NCBI RefSeq assembly: GCF_001636405.1
Contig: NZ_KV440950.1
Coordinates: forward strand, 4,444,778 to 4,508,777
DNA length: 64,000 nucleotides
From: Peribacillus frigoritolerans
GTDB taxonomy: Bacteria > Bacillota > Bacilli > Bacillales > DSM-1321
Direction of reading: 5' to 3'
In this document: in pieces, positions 28,329 to 36,869 of the stretch
Layout: each line of letters starts with the position of its first letter
Numbering within the stretch: position 1 is the stretch's first letter
The notes under the pieces: generated by a model
Databases searched by the model: none
The model's input: the letters and a program-made list of their open reading frames with translations, nothing else
Told to the model about the DNA's origin: nothing
Position numbers and translations under genes: made by a program

Positions 28329-28354
28329 AAGGGACGGGTCTTCCCCCGTCCCTT
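28329..28354. terminator. Bidirectional terminator between yhaA and ecsC
   Basis: Perfect stem AAGGGACGGG/CCCGTCCCTT between the convergent genes. Confidence 0.8.
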
Positions 28355-29060
28355 ACTGTTTAAGAAGTCTGATTCGGTAACAATGGACAGCCGTTTCCCC
28401 AAGATGTTCCAACAAATGATGGTTGGCATATCCACCGACAGCTGCCCCAATACCTGGAACGAGCTGGAACATTTTAATGACATCGATGTGATCGCGATAT
28501 TCCTGCTGAAATTCCTGCCAGTCTATTTCCGGCCACTTCCCTGAATCCCATTCCTCTATTACCTGTAATGTTTCCAATTTCTTCTCCTCGCTTGAAAATG
28601 CCATCTGGAAGATATGGAGAATGAATAAACGTTCCTCATATTTATTTGGATCGAAACCGTATATACGGGATAGTTCGAATAATAATTTCATCTTGATGCT
28701 AAGCAGTAATGGGAAATCAGCCAATCCAATTAAAAGCCCTGCCGCTCCGGTTCCCACACCTTCTATAACGGCCGTTTTCCGATATGCCGCCACAGTTTCC
28801 GCAACCCACTCTTCTTTTTGCTGCAAGGTTAGTAGCACTACATTTTTTTCTTTAGACATATATTTAGAACCTGATAATACGGCCTCTATCATCCCTTTAA
28901 TACTATCAGTAATTACTTTGTGCACTCTGTCTGGAATATAACTATTCAATTTGATTTGCGCCTTTTTGGACATCCTCTCAAGCCTGCCGGATTTCTTGGC
29001 TACTTTCTTTTTCCATGATACTAGTTCAGATAATGCCTTTTGTTCATATTCATCCATCAT
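28353..29060 (-). CDS. ecsC: EcsC family protein
   Basis: This 235-residue protein matches EcsC: a basic N-terminal helix (KKVAKKSGRLERMSKKAQIK) and two hydrophobic segments (GTGAAGLLIGLADFPLLLSI and LVPGIGAAVGGYANHHLL). Its function is unknown; in B. subtilis it is the third gene of ecsABC. Here it is separated from ecsB by 768 bp containing three tandem repeats and the ecsB terminator, so it is no longer in an uninterrupted operon. GGAGGTG lies just before the start. Confidence 0.88.
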   Translation of the reverse strand: MMDEYEQKALSELVSWKKKVAKKSGRLERMSKKAQIKLNSYIPDRVHKVITDSIKGMIEAVLSGSKYMSKEKNVVLLTLQQKEEWVAETVAAYRKTAVIEGVGTGAAGLLIGLADFPLLLSIKMKLLFELSRIYGFDPNKYEERLFILHIFQMAFSSEEKKLETLQVIEEWDSGKWPEIDWQEFQQEYRDHIDVIKMFQLVPGIGAAVGGYANHHLLEHLGETAVHCYRIRLLKQ

Positions 29061-29177
29061 TCAACACCTCCGTTAAATATGTATATACCCCCTATGAGGC
29101 TTTTAGTTTCAATTTTCATTTCTTAAAAGAATAAAATACCTAAAACGTTTTTTGGGGGTTGTAAAAGTATCCAAGTC

Positions 29178-29387
29178 TATTTCGAACCAAGTTTTAGAAT
29201 AGGTGACCCTTGTTGTTTTTACTGTAATCCTTAATGGATGGAAGAAATTTGCGACACCCCTGCCGAAAAACTGGCTAGCCGGGACCCCACAGACGCTTGC
29301 GTCAAGGAGGCTTGGCAGACAGTCGGCGGAAAGGGAGCGAATTTCTGAAATCAACTGAAATGTAATATCCGTAAGTTAGACTCATCC
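29178..29387 (+). repeat. Tandem intergenic repeat, copy 1
   Basis: First of three head-to-tail copies. The core block runs from GATGGAAGAAATTTGCGACA through CTGGCTAGCCGGGACCCC and AGGAGGCTTGGCAGACAG to GGCGGAAAGGGAGCGAAT and a GAAATCAAC end. Flanking sequence resembling GAACTAGATTTTAGACTGG recurs between copies. The distance to copy 2 is 208 bp. Confidence 0.85.
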
Positions 29388-29603
29388 CGAACTAGATTTT
29401 AGACTGGTTAATCCTTCATGTTTTTTTTACTGTAATCCTTAATGGATGGAAGAAATTTGCGACACTCCTGCCGAAAAACTGGCTAGCCGAGACCCCACAG
29501 GCGCTTGCGTCGAGGAGGCTTGGCAGACAGTCGGCGGAAAGGGAGCGGATTTCTGGAATCAACTGAAATGTAATTTAAGAAAAAACCGTAAGTTAGACCC
29601 ATC
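29388..29603 (+). repeat. Tandem intergenic repeat, copy 2
   Basis: Nearly identical to copies 1 and 3 over the core (for example CACAGGCGCTTGCGTCGAGG and GGAGCGGATTTCTGGAATC). The distance to copy 3 is 216 bp. Confidence 0.85.
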
Positions 29604-29790
29604 CCGAACCGGATTTTAGACTGGTTAATCCTTCATGTTTTTTTACTGTAATCCTTAATGGATGGAAGAAATTTGCGACACTCCTGCCGAAAAACTGGCT
29701 AGCCGAGACCCCACAGGCGCTTGCGTCGAGAAGGCTTGGCAGACAGTCGGCGGAAAGGGAGCGAATTTCTGGAATCAACAGAAGCATTAA
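29604..29790 (+). repeat. Tandem intergenic repeat, copy 3
   Basis: Third copy, ending in GGAATCAAC shortly before the ecsB terminator. A minus-strand open frame across the repeats (also in copy 1) gives similar peptides only because the DNA is repeated; I do not call it a gene. Confidence 0.85.
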
Positions 29791-29824
29791 TAAAGAAAAA
29801 GCTGATTTTATGAAAAATCAGCTT
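29791..29824 (-). terminator. Rho-independent terminator of ecsAB
   Basis: Stem AAGCTGATTTT/AAAATCAGCTT followed on the minus strand by TTTCTTTATT. Confidence 0.85.
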
Positions 29825-29828
29825 CAGC

Positions 29829-31037
29829 TTAAAAGTTTTTTATTTTCTTTGTTGCATAAATTTTAAAGCCGATTATGAAAACAAGACCCATTGCCAAGGC
29901 GGCTAAAGCGGACATCCATTCCCCTTTCACTAGCAGGACCAAACTGAAGACAAGGTCCTCAAATAATAGGAAATAGGAAATTAGTTTTATTACTGCAGAT
30001 TCTCTCATTTTTGCTGGCAATGGATACAATGAGACCCATACTTTCCACTCATGTGCCTTCCAAACCGGCAGCAGTTGCAGGGCTGTCATGAATAAGAACA
30101 TGAACGTAACAATCAAATGTGCAAATATGTTAGTGAATACACTTAAAATCACGGATCCCATGATCGTTAAACGAAAACAAAGTCCCACATAATCATTGGA
30201 TCGCAGAAGGGTACGGGCGTAAAGATAGGTATAAGTTGACTTATAACCATACGGAATGAGTGCTAATAGCCAGTCCATCCATTTCCTTCTCGCTACCTTC
30301 CCTTTCAAATGAGGAACATCAGTAAACATGTTCGCCATTCGATAGAAGGAATTCATCCGTTTGTTTTCCAGTTCCACCAGCCGTTCCCACTTTAACACGA
30401 AACCTTTAGTCGCGCTTCGGTAATACATGTAAAGTGCTAACAATAACAAGAAGGTTATAAGTGCAAACAGTATATTTGCCCTTGAACAGATAAAATAAAG
30501 AATCACGCCATTAAGTAAAAAGCGGATGAGAGAGTCCCAATGGCTCACTGATGTATCCTGATATTTCAATACCAGCCAGCGCATGGTCAAATTCAAAAAC
30601 TTCAAAATAAGCAAAACGGCCAGGATGATTCCAAGGTCCTTACCTCCTGCACCCGTAACCTTCGCATACATCGGTATCGATGCAATCAGGACAACCAGAA
30701 GAATAAAGCCCTGCATGACCCAGCTTAATATCAATGAATTCTTGAAATAACTTCTCAACTTCGTTTCAAGCGGAAGCAGGAATACCGTATCGGGTTCTTT
30801 CAAGAAAGTATTTATCGGGCTTCTGGTTACAATGATCGATAAAACAAAGGCCATGATCAATGCAGCAGGGAAATCATTGTTTAACGTCTTCACCCAATCA
30901 CTGTAATAATAAGCCAACCCACCAAGAACCAAAACCATGACAAAAACAAGATGGCCATTAAAAATATAACGAAGATATTTTTGCGTTTCATTTATATAGC
31001 CTAAATATCTTTCCTTCCAGAGATTTTGACTATTCAT
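29829..31037 (-). CDS. ecsB: ABC transporter permease EcsB
   Basis: The membrane subunit of the Ecs ABC transporter, which affects protein secretion, competence and sporulation in B. subtilis (export substrate uncertain, with a link to SipS-dependent and membrane-protease processes). The 402-residue protein has many hydrophobic segments through its length and a cytoplasmic N-terminus (SQNLWKERYLGYINETQKYL). It overlaps ecsA by 8 bases, so translation is coupled. The C-terminus ends shortly before a terminator. Confidence 0.95.
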   Translation of the reverse strand: MNSQNLWKERYLGYINETQKYLRYIFNGHLVFVMVLVLGGLAYYYSDWVKTLNNDFPAALIMAFVLSIIVTRSPINTFLKEPDTVFLLPLETKLRSYFKNSLILSWVMQGFILLVVLIASIPMYAKVTGAGGKDLGIILAVLLILKFLNLTMRWLVLKYQDTSVSHWDSLIRFLLNGVILYFICSRANILFALITFLLLLALYMYYRSATKGFVLKWERLVELENKRMNSFYRMANMFTDVPHLKGKVARRKWMDWLLALIPYGYKSTYTYLYARTLLRSNDYVGLCFRLTIMGSVILSVFTNIFAHLIVTFMFLFMTALQLLPVWKAHEWKVWVSLYPLPAKMRESAVIKLISYFLLFEDLVFSLVLLVKGEWMSALAALAMGLVFIIGFKIYATKKIKNF

Positions 31038-31773
31038 GACCGATTTCTTCTTTCGTCAATTGGATATATAAATCGTCCAAAGTTGCCCCTGGCATGGAAA
31101 ATTGTTCACGAAGCTGCTCAAGATTGCCTTTCGCCCGAATCTCCCCATTATGCAGTATGATGAAAGAATCACAATACCTCTCGGCTGTCGCCAGAATGTG
31201 TGTAGACATTAAAATTCCCGCTCCGCTCTCTTTCATCTTCCTCATCAAATCAAGCAGGGATTGAATGCCTAGTGGATCAAGACCTACGAAGGGTTCATCG
31301 ACGATATATAAAGACGGCTGTACTAAAAAGGCGCACATTATCATGACCTTTTGCTTCATTCCCTTTGAAAAATGTGCCGGGAACCATTTAAGCCTTTTCT
31401 CCATATGGAATTCCTTTAACAGAACGTCCATCCTTTCTTTAAATGTGGCTTCCGCCAAACCATGTGCCATGGCTGTAAGCTTTAAATGCTCCTCAAGTGT
31501 AAGCTCATCATACAAAATGGGCGTTTCTGGAACATAAGTGAATTGTTTGCGATATGTATCCGGGTCCTGAACTAGTGTTTTACCATGAATCGAGACGCTT
31601 CCGCCTTTCGGCTCCATGAGTCCGATGATATGTTTAATCGTCGTACTTTTCCCAGCCCCGTTAAGCCCAATTAACCCAACCAGCTCATTTGGCTGAATGT
31701 CAAAACTTATTCCTTTTAAAACGGGCGTTTTCGTATATCCGCCCACTAACTGCTTTATTTCCAATAAGGACAT
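31030..31773 (-). CDS. ecsA: ABC transporter ATP-binding protein EcsA
   Basis: The ATPase partner of EcsB, 247 residues. It has Walker A GLNGAGKSTTIKH, the signature HFSKGMKQKVM, Walker B LYIVDEPFVGLDPLGI and the switch histidine in LMSTHILATAERYC. The ATG at 31773 follows GAAAGGAT. It is the first gene of the ecs cluster, divergent from hit as in B. subtilis. Confidence 0.96.
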   Translation of the reverse strand: MSLLEIKQLVGGYTKTPVLKGISFDIQPNELVGLIGLNGAGKSTTIKHIIGLMEPKGGSVSIHGKTLVQDPDTYRKQFTYVPETPILYDELTLEEHLKLTAMAHGLAEATFKERMDVLLKEFHMEKRLKWFPAHFSKGMKQKVMIMCAFLVQPSLYIVDEPFVGLDPLGIQSLLDLMRKMKESGAGILMSTHILATAERYCDSFIILHNGEIRAKGNLEQLREQFSMPGATLDDLYIQLTKEEIGHE

Positions 31774-31942
31774 ATAAACGATCCTTTCTATATAGAGGTT
31801 CTTATTTCCATTTTATCAAATTCTCCTGCTTTTATATAGTCGAGTGTTCCGGAACCCAATTTCCATAAATAACTAATTATATTTTTCCTGCTTGATGGCC
31901 ATCATAATTAAGGAAGAAGGGGTTAGTCATTACGTGTGATTC

Positions 31943-32056
31943 ACATCATATTGTAAATGAGGTGTCAGTTAAAGACGTATTATACTGAAATACCCATTAG
32001 GTTTATTACAAATGATTTACATCATATTGTAAATGAGGTGTCAGTTAAAGACGTAT
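31943..32056 (+). repeat. Direct repeat, 38 bp identical, 76 bp apart
   Basis: Positions 31943-31980 and 32019-32056 are identical (starting ACATCATATTGTAAATGAGG and ending AAAGACGTAT). At the left edge of each is an operator-like dyad: TCACA-N6-TGTAA at 31941-31956 and TTACA-N6-TGTAA at 32017-32032. Confidence 0.8.
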
Positions 32057-32323
32057 AAACTGAATTAAACCAGAAGCTTCATAACAAAAATCGTTTCGAG
32101 CAAGGAGATGGTTCTCTTGCACGTAAAAGCAGAAAAATCATTCAATAATTATCAATTATGCTTTAAAAGTTGATGAAACTTTAAAGATATAGGAGATGGT
32201 TGCTTTGAATGGAAAATCTCTATTTAGATAATAACCATATTTTACTAAAATGTAGATGAGGTGTTTGTCGCAGAGAATTTATGCTAATGCGAATTTTGAA
32301 GCAAAACCCCCTTTTTCGACAGG

Positions 32324-32362
32324 CAGGGTGCAACTTAATGTTGCATCCTGTTTTTATATTTT
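32324..32362 (+). terminator. Rho-independent terminator ending an unassigned transcript
   Basis: Stem CAGGGTGCAAC/GTTGCATCCTG (32324-32350) with a TTTTTATATTTTT tail. No annotated plus-strand gene lies upstream within 650 bp. Confidence 0.8.
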
Positions 32363-32431
32363 TCCTTTTCTCAAGGATTCAAGCTATGGTACGATTAACC
32401 AAATACATTAACTTTTAAAGGAGCGTTATTC

Positions 32432-32854
32432 ATGAGTGATTGCATTTTTTGCAAAATAATCGATGGGGAAATTCCAAGTAGTAAAGTTTTCGAAAATGAA
32501 CATGTTTTGGCCTTTCTTGATATCAGTCAAGTAACGAAAGGCCATACGCTGGTAATACCTAAAGTACATAAGGAAAATCTTTATGAGTTGACACCTGAGA
32601 TTGCCAAGAACCTTTTTGAAGTGGTGCCGGAAATTGCCCGCGCCATGAAGCAGGAATTCCAACCTGTAGGCCTGAACCTTTTAAATAACAACGGTGAAGC
32701 TGCAGGGCAGTCCGTTTTCCATTTTCATATGCATTTAATTCCTCGGCATGGGGAAGGTGACGGCTTTGGTGCAGTTTGGAAAACAAATACCAGCGACTAT
32801 ACACCGGATGACCTGAAACAAATCGCTGACTCCATTGCACAGCATCTACAATGA
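32432..32854 (+). CDS. hit: HIT family nucleotide-binding hydrolase (Hit/YhaE)
   Basis: This 140-residue histidine-triad protein has CIFCKIIDGEIPSSKVFENE at the N-terminus, carrying the CxxC pair common in Hint-like proteins, and the active-site triad QSVFHFHMHLIPR. These enzymes hydrolyse nucleoside phosphoramidates or related nucleotides. AAAGGAG precedes ATG 32432. It is divergent from ecsA, as in B. subtilis. Confidence 0.95.
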   Translation: MSDCIFCKIIDGEIPSSKVFENEHVLAFLDISQVTKGHTLVIPKVHKENLYELTPEIAKNLFEVVPEIARAMKQEFQPVGLNLLNNNGEAAGQSVFHFHMHLIPRHGEGDGFGAVWKTNTSDYTPDDLKQIADSIAQHLQ

Positions 32855-32919
32855 GACTGCAATAGCCTGTGAAGAAGGTTTCTTTCTCCTTTCGTTGCTT
32901 GAAAAAATGATCCCGAGTT

Positions 32920-32950
32920 GGTCCTCACATTAAAGTGCAGGACCTTTTTA
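32920..32950 (+). terminator. Rho-independent terminator of hit
   Basis: Stem GGTCCTCAC/GTG(C)AGGACC followed by TTTTTA. Confidence 0.8.
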
Positions 32951-33075
32951 CTTTGGTCCATCATTAAAAAACGGATTTAAAATTCTAAATTTTCCTCCAA
33001 TTGAATTTAGTTTTCTGGTAGGATATATGAATAGTCTCAAATACTTTATCACATAGTCGCATAGGAGGAAAAAAA

Positions 33076-34179
33076 TTGAAACGTGCACGTAATTTTAACG
33101 CTGGGCCAGCCGCCCTTCCTTTAGAAGTTTTACAAAGAGCCCAAAACGAATGGTTGAATATTGAGGATTCCGGTATGTCTGTCATGGAATTAAGCCATAG
33201 AAGTTCCGAATTCGAAAAGATTCATAACCATGCCATTCAATCATTAAAAGATCTTATGGAAATTCCTGAAAATTATGAAGTTCTCCTGCTGCAAGGAGGG
33301 GCAAGTCTACAATTTTCCATGATTCCCATGAACATTTTGAAAGATGGAAAAAGGGCAGATTATGTCCTCACTGGTTCTTGGTCGGAAAAAGCATTAAAAG
33401 AAGCCAAAAAGGTTGGTGAAACGGCCGTAGTCGCTTCATCCAAAGATGAAAAATATACGTTCATCCCTAAAGTGGAAGATATCAAATTGAATGACGATGC
33501 TGCCTATCTTCATATCACAAGCAATAATACGATTTACGGAACACAGTGGAAGGATTTCCCGGAAACAGGCAACATTCCCCTAGTAGCTGATATGTCGAGT
33601 GATATTCTCAGCAAAAAGATTGATATTAGTAAATTCGGCATCATCTATGCTGGTGCACAAAAGAATCTAGGTCCGTCGGGAATCACAGTCGTTATCATCC
33701 GTAAAGATTTAATAACGGATAATGACAAAATCCCATCCATGATGAACTATTCGATCCATTCGAAAAATAATTCTTTATACAACACTCCTCCGACATTGGC
33801 CATTTACTTATTGTCCCTTGTGTTGGATTGGGCAAAAGATCAGGGCGGAGTGGAAAAGATTGCTGAAATCAACGAAGAAAAAGCAAAAGTCATTTACGAT
33901 GCCATCGACGGCAGTGATGGTTTTTATAAAGGCCATGCCCTACCGGACAGCCGTTCATTAATGAATGTAACATTCACGCTTCCGTCTGAAGAAGCTGAAG
34001 TGCAATTCCTTAAAGAAGTGAAGGAAGCCGGATTCGTAGGACTGAACGGTCACCGTTCCATCGGCGGCTGCAGAGCATCCATCTATAATGCGGTCCCTCT
34101 ATCCCATTGCCAGGACCTTGCTGATTTCATGAAGAAATTCCAGGAATCGTATAAAGCGAAGGAAGCTCAAACTCATTAA
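33076..34179 (+). CDS. serC: Phosphoserine aminotransferase SerC
   Basis: SerC converts 3-phosphohydroxypyruvate to phosphoserine with glutamate in serine biosynthesis. The 367-residue PLP enzyme starts RARNFNAGPAALPLEVLQRA, a family hallmark. It carries LLQGGASLQFSMIPMN and the PLP lysine in IYAGAQKNLGPSG, and ends with GLNGHRSIGGCRASIYNAV. The start is TTG 33076 with AGGAGG 7 bases upstream. The gene is intact and full length. Confidence 0.97.
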   Translation: MKRARNFNAGPAALPLEVLQRAQNEWLNIEDSGMSVMELSHRSSEFEKIHNHAIQSLKDLMEIPENYEVLLLQGGASLQFSMIPMNILKDGKRADYVLTGSWSEKALKEAKKVGETAVVASSKDEKYTFIPKVEDIKLNDDAAYLHITSNNTIYGTQWKDFPETGNIPLVADMSSDILSKKIDISKFGIIYAGAQKNLGPSGITVVIIRKDLITDNDKIPSMMNYSIHSKNNSLYNTPPTLAIYLLSLVLDWAKDQGGVEKIAEINEEKAKVIYDAIDGSDGFYKGHALPDSRSLMNVTFTLPSEEAEVQFLKEVKEAGFVGLNGHRSIGGCRASIYNAVPLSHCQDLADFMKKFQESYKAKEAQTH

Positions 34180-34239
34180 TTCAAACAAATATAACTTCTA
34201 AAAAAATAGGTCTTATGATATACTATTTTAAACTTCTTG

Positions 34240-34262
34240 CAACAAGCAATAGTGCATTGTTG
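34240..34262 (+). promoter_or_regulatory. 5' stem-loop in trpP leader
   Basis: Stem CAACA-GCA/TGC-TGTTG around an ATAG loop, just before the TRAP repeats. It is reminiscent of the 5' stem-loop that aids TRAP binding in the B. subtilis trp leader; that role is inferred. Confidence 0.45.
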
Positions 34263-34274
34263 AAGAAAAGCTGT

Positions 34275-34302
34275 TAGTTGAGATGAGAATAGGAGAGATG
34301 AG
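34275..34302 (+). promoter_or_regulatory. TRAP (MtrB) binding site overlapping the trpP ribosome binding site
   Basis: Six (T/G)AG triplets, each separated by exactly two bases, run from TAG 34275 through GAG 34300-34302 and end three bases before ATG 34306. This is the arrangement by which tryptophan-bound TRAP wraps RNA and blocks trpP translation in B. subtilis. It predicts that mtrB exists elsewhere in this genome. Confidence 0.88.
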
Positions 34303-34305
34303 TAA

Positions 34306-34824
34306 ATGAAAACGAAAACCCTTGTGTCACTGTCCCTATTAATCGGGATTGGGGCTGCCCTGCATTTTATCGTACCTGGATTCTTCCTTGGAATGAAACC
34401 GGATATGATGCTGTTGATGATGTTTTTGGCGATTACCCTGTTTCCCGCTAAGAAGAATGTATTCATTGTCGCCCTGGCAGCAGGAGCCATCTCTGCCATG
34501 ACAACTACATTTCCAGCAGGACAGATCCCAAATATCATAGACAAATTGGCAACAGCCTTTCTGTTTTACCTTTTATTCATCAGTCTAAAGAAGTTTTCAA
34601 CATCCGTTGTCACCGTCAGTATCTTGACTGCCGTTGGAACATTGATTTCCGGCGCTGTCTTCCTTGGTTCGGCTTATTATATCGTTTCCCTTCCAGGGCC
34701 TTTCGTTGCACTTTTCGGAGCTGTTGTGCTTCCTGCCGTATTGTTAAATACAGTTGCGATGGTCATCATTTATCCAATTGTGAACGGCATAGTAAGAAAA
34801 TCAAATATACCCATTAATGCTTAA
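34306..34824 (+). CDS. trpP: Tryptophan transporter TrpP (YhaG)
   Basis: A 172-residue membrane protein with about five hydrophobic helices (LVSLSLLIGIGAALHFIVPG, MMLLMMFLAITLFP, NVFIVALAAGAISAM and others). Sequence character, size and place after serC match B. subtilis TrpP, a probable tryptophan uptake protein. The six-triplet TRAP site covering its ribosome binding site independently supports the assignment. A terminator follows. Confidence 0.93.
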   Translation: MKTKTLVSLSLLIGIGAALHFIVPGFFLGMKPDMMLLMMFLAITLFPAKKNVFIVALAAGAISAMTTTFPAGQIPNIIDKLATAFLFYLLFISLKKFSTSVVTVSILTAVGTLISGAVFLGSAYYIVSLPGPFVALFGAVVLPAVLLNTVAMVIIYPIVNGIVRKSNIPINA

Positions 34825-34849
34825 GCAGCAGGATCATCATACCTAAAAA

Positions 34850-34878
34850 AGCACCGGACTGTCCGGTGCTTTTTTTTC
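34850..34878 (+). terminator. Rho-independent terminator of trpP
   Basis: Stem AGCACCGGAC/GTCCGGTGCT followed by eight T. Confidence 0.9.
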
Positions 34879-34923
34879 CAATCATATGAATCTGGAATTC
34901 TAGTCAGAATCATCCTCCAATGG

Positions 34924-35103
34924 TCAATGAATCAATATCCACATAAACCAAATGAAAAGCAGTAAAACCCCGGGGAGACCCATAGCGAAGGCTCTAGCCT
35001 GGAGCACCCTCCTAGGCGGATAGATGCCAGGAGATTTAGCTTGCCTTAGAAAATACCCCATTCCGCACAGGCATACCAGGCCTAATAAAAAAATGATTTT
35101 CAT
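34924..35103 (-). CDS. Small two-helix membrane protein, unknown
   Basis: This 59-residue protein starts at ATG 35103 with GGTGGG upstream. A first helix (MKIIFLLGLVCLCGMGYFL) is followed by a basic, proline-rich loop (KSPGIYPPRRVLQARAFAMG) and a second helix (LPGVLLLFIWFMWILI). I do not recognise the family, and I do not recall a counterpart at this place in B. subtilis. Good initiation signals and membrane topology make it a plausible gene. Confidence 0.6.
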   Translation of the reverse strand: MKIIFLLGLVCLCGMGYFLRQAKSPGIYPPRRVLQARAFAMGLPGVLLLFIWFMWILIH

Positions 35104-35413
35104 TATTAACCCACCAGTGCCATCCAAGTTCCGACAGCTTGTTTTTATTATCTATATGCTGCTCTTCCCTTTATATGAAGCATTATTATTAAAGCTTCAA
35201 GTTATTTTTAAATATTATATATTTACTCTCTAAGTTTAAAAAAATATTTTTGTGATATAAAGATAAAATGGTCGATTCTCTTCCATAAGGATGAAAATTA
35301 TGGTATTTTGATATCAATAGTATTTCTCTCCCTATTTATCATAATTTCCAATTGATGCAGCAGGGATTCAGACCATGGAAAGCGAAAACATATTATAAAA
35401 TGAGGTGATCCTA

Positions 35414-35779
35414 ATGAAAGCAAAATCATTACTAATTGGCTTTTTGACCGGAACAGTAGTAGCTGGTGCGGCAACCTTACTTTCGACACCAAGTTCAGGT
35501 AAAGACCTACGGGCCCGCATCAAGACGAATACCGACGAAATTAAGACTACAATTGATGAATTAAAGGTAAAAATGCAGAATATTAAAGATGACACGATGG
35601 AAGCTTCACAAATAAGCAAAGAAACGGTAAAAACATTCATTTCGGATGTTCAGGTCGTCATCGAGAACTGGAAGCGGGAAATCGAACCCAATAAGAATGA
35701 ATTATTGAAGAACGTTCAGGAAATTGAAAATTCATTGAAAGAATTGGAAGCGGCCGCCCCTACTTCTAAAAATAGCTGA
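35414..35779 (+). CDS. yhaH: YtxH-like protein YhaH
   Basis: A 121-residue protein with a short N-terminal hydrophobic segment (SLLIGFLTGTVVAGAATLL) and the glycine-serine-lysine motif TPSSGKDLRARI typical of YtxH domains. A long amphipathic coiled-coil region follows to the end. I start it at ATG 35414, after GAGGTGAT; a GTG three codons earlier lies within that site. It is upstream of hpr, as in B. subtilis. The function is unknown, and YtxH proteins are often stress-related. Confidence 0.88.
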   Translation: MKAKSLLIGFLTGTVVAGAATLLSTPSSGKDLRARIKTNTDEIKTTIDELKVKMQNIKDDTMEASQISKETVKTFISDVQVVIENWKREIEPNKNELLKNVQEIENSLKELEAAAPTSKNS

Positions 35780-35961
35780 CATCGTCACACAAACTTGATT
35801 CTCCATTTTTCCCAATAAATTACATGATTTATTGGAGAAGAATGGAGAATTCATAAAAAAACTAAAATTTTCTAAAAATTTCGCAAATATTTTTCTTTAT
35901 TAATTTTTATTTTATTGTCATAATAAATATATAGAATCTTATAAGTAGGTGAGCCCATAAT

Positions 35962-36540
35962 ATGCAGAATAAAAATTATTCTATGAAAGAAGCAATGATT
36001 TTTAGTCAACGAATTGCACAATTAAGCAAAGCATTATGGAAATCGATTGAAAAAGATTGGCAGCAATGGATCAAGCCCTATGATTTAAACATCAATGAGC
36101 ACCATATTCTTTGGATTGCTTACCATCTTAATGGATCTTCCATTTCAGATGTTGCAAAATTTGGGGTCATGCATGTTTCTACCGCATTTAACTTTTCAAA
36201 AAAATTAGAGGAACGCGGATACTTAACATTTTCAAAAAAGGAAAATGACAAAAGGAATACGTATATAGAGATTACAGCGGAAGGTGAAAAAATTCTCCTT
36301 GATTTAATGGAGACATACGACCCAAGTAAGAACTCCGCTTTCTCGGGTGCACTTCCATTGCGTGAGCTTTATGGCAAGTTTCCGGATATGATTGAAATGA
36401 TGGCCATCATCCGAAATATATACGGTGAAGACTTCATGCAAATCTTTGAACGATCCTTCGATAACATCGATCAGGAGTTTACGGACGTGGAGGGTAAAAT
36501 CACAAAAAAAAAGATAGAGAAAGAAACTGAGCCAGTTTAA
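35962..36540 (+). CDS. hpr: MarR-type transition-state regulator Hpr (ScoC)
   Basis: Hpr represses extracellular protease, sporulation and peptide-transport genes during the transition to stationary phase. The 192-residue protein has a MarR winged helix with [39 protein letters not shown] and [19 protein letters not shown]. Its extended C-terminus is characteristic of Hpr. It is slightly shorter than the B. subtilis protein. Position between yhaH and yhaI is conserved. Confidence 0.95.
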   Translation: MQNKNYSMKEAMIFSQRIAQLSKALWKSIEKDWQQWIKPYDLNINEHHILWIAYHLNGSSISDVAKFGVMHVSTAFNFSKKLEERGYLTFSKKENDKRNTYIEITAEGEKILLDLMETYDPSKNSAFSGALPLRELYGKFPDMIEMMAIIRNIYGEDFMQIFERSFDNIDQEFTDVEGKITKKKIEKETEPV

Positions 36541-36542
36541 TC

Positions 36543-36869
36543 TCATACTCTATCCATTTCCTTCATGAATGATACATATAAACCTTGTGAGATGCATGCA
36601 TCAATGCATTCCTTTGTAGTTATTTTTGGATTAACCTTTCTTTCAAATTGATTAAAAAGCGGTCGAAAGTTCATATACCCTTCCGCTTTTTCTATTTCAT
36701 AGCGTTTGCTCAAGATATCACATGTTTCCAATAATTCTTCCGCTTCCTTCTTCGTGAAATTTTTTTCCACAAATAGATAGTCCAACTTGGCCTCCGGATT
36801 GCGTATAAGGTTTAATAAAAGCCGTTGATGAAAACGGAGTATTTCCATTTCTTCATTTATATTTTTCAT
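36543..36869 (-). CDS. yhaI: DUF1878 protein YhaI
   Basis: A 108-residue soluble, mostly helical protein matching YhaI/DUF1878: EEMEILRFHQRLLLNLI at the N-terminus and KITTKECIDACISQGLY near the end. The function is unknown. It is convergent with hpr, with only 2 bases between stops, and no terminator hairpin lies between them. The ribosome binding site before ATG 36869 is weak. Confidence 0.87.
   Translation of the reverse strand: MKNINEEMEILRFHQRLLLNLIRNPEAKLDYLFVEKNFTKKEAEELLETCDILSKRYEIEKAEGYMNFRPLFNQFERKVNPKITTKECIDACISQGLYVSFMKEMDRV

Larger units (their letters stand above)
31774..32431 (+). other. 658-bp gene-poor region with direct repeats and a terminator
   Basis: No conserved ORF is visible. 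Two very short frames with ribosome-binding-like AAGGAGATGG and ATAGGAGATGG sequences (about 32104-32172 and 32190-32265) encode fewer than 25 residues and may be decayed. The region carries a 76-bp-spaced direct repeat and ends in a plus-strand terminator, suggesting an unannotated transcript upstream of hit. Confidence 0.5.

Noticed and set aside
29109-29787. Similar minus-strand open frames in repeat copies 1 and 3 (IRSLSADCLPSLLDA-type peptides)
   Set aside because: The peptides look alike because the underlying DNA is repeated. There is no ribosome binding site and copy 2 is interrupted.
32104-32265. Short frames with AGGAGATGG upstream near 32.1-32.26 kb
   Set aside because: Each encodes fewer than 25 residues without recognisable character; kept only as part of the cryptic-transcript finding.
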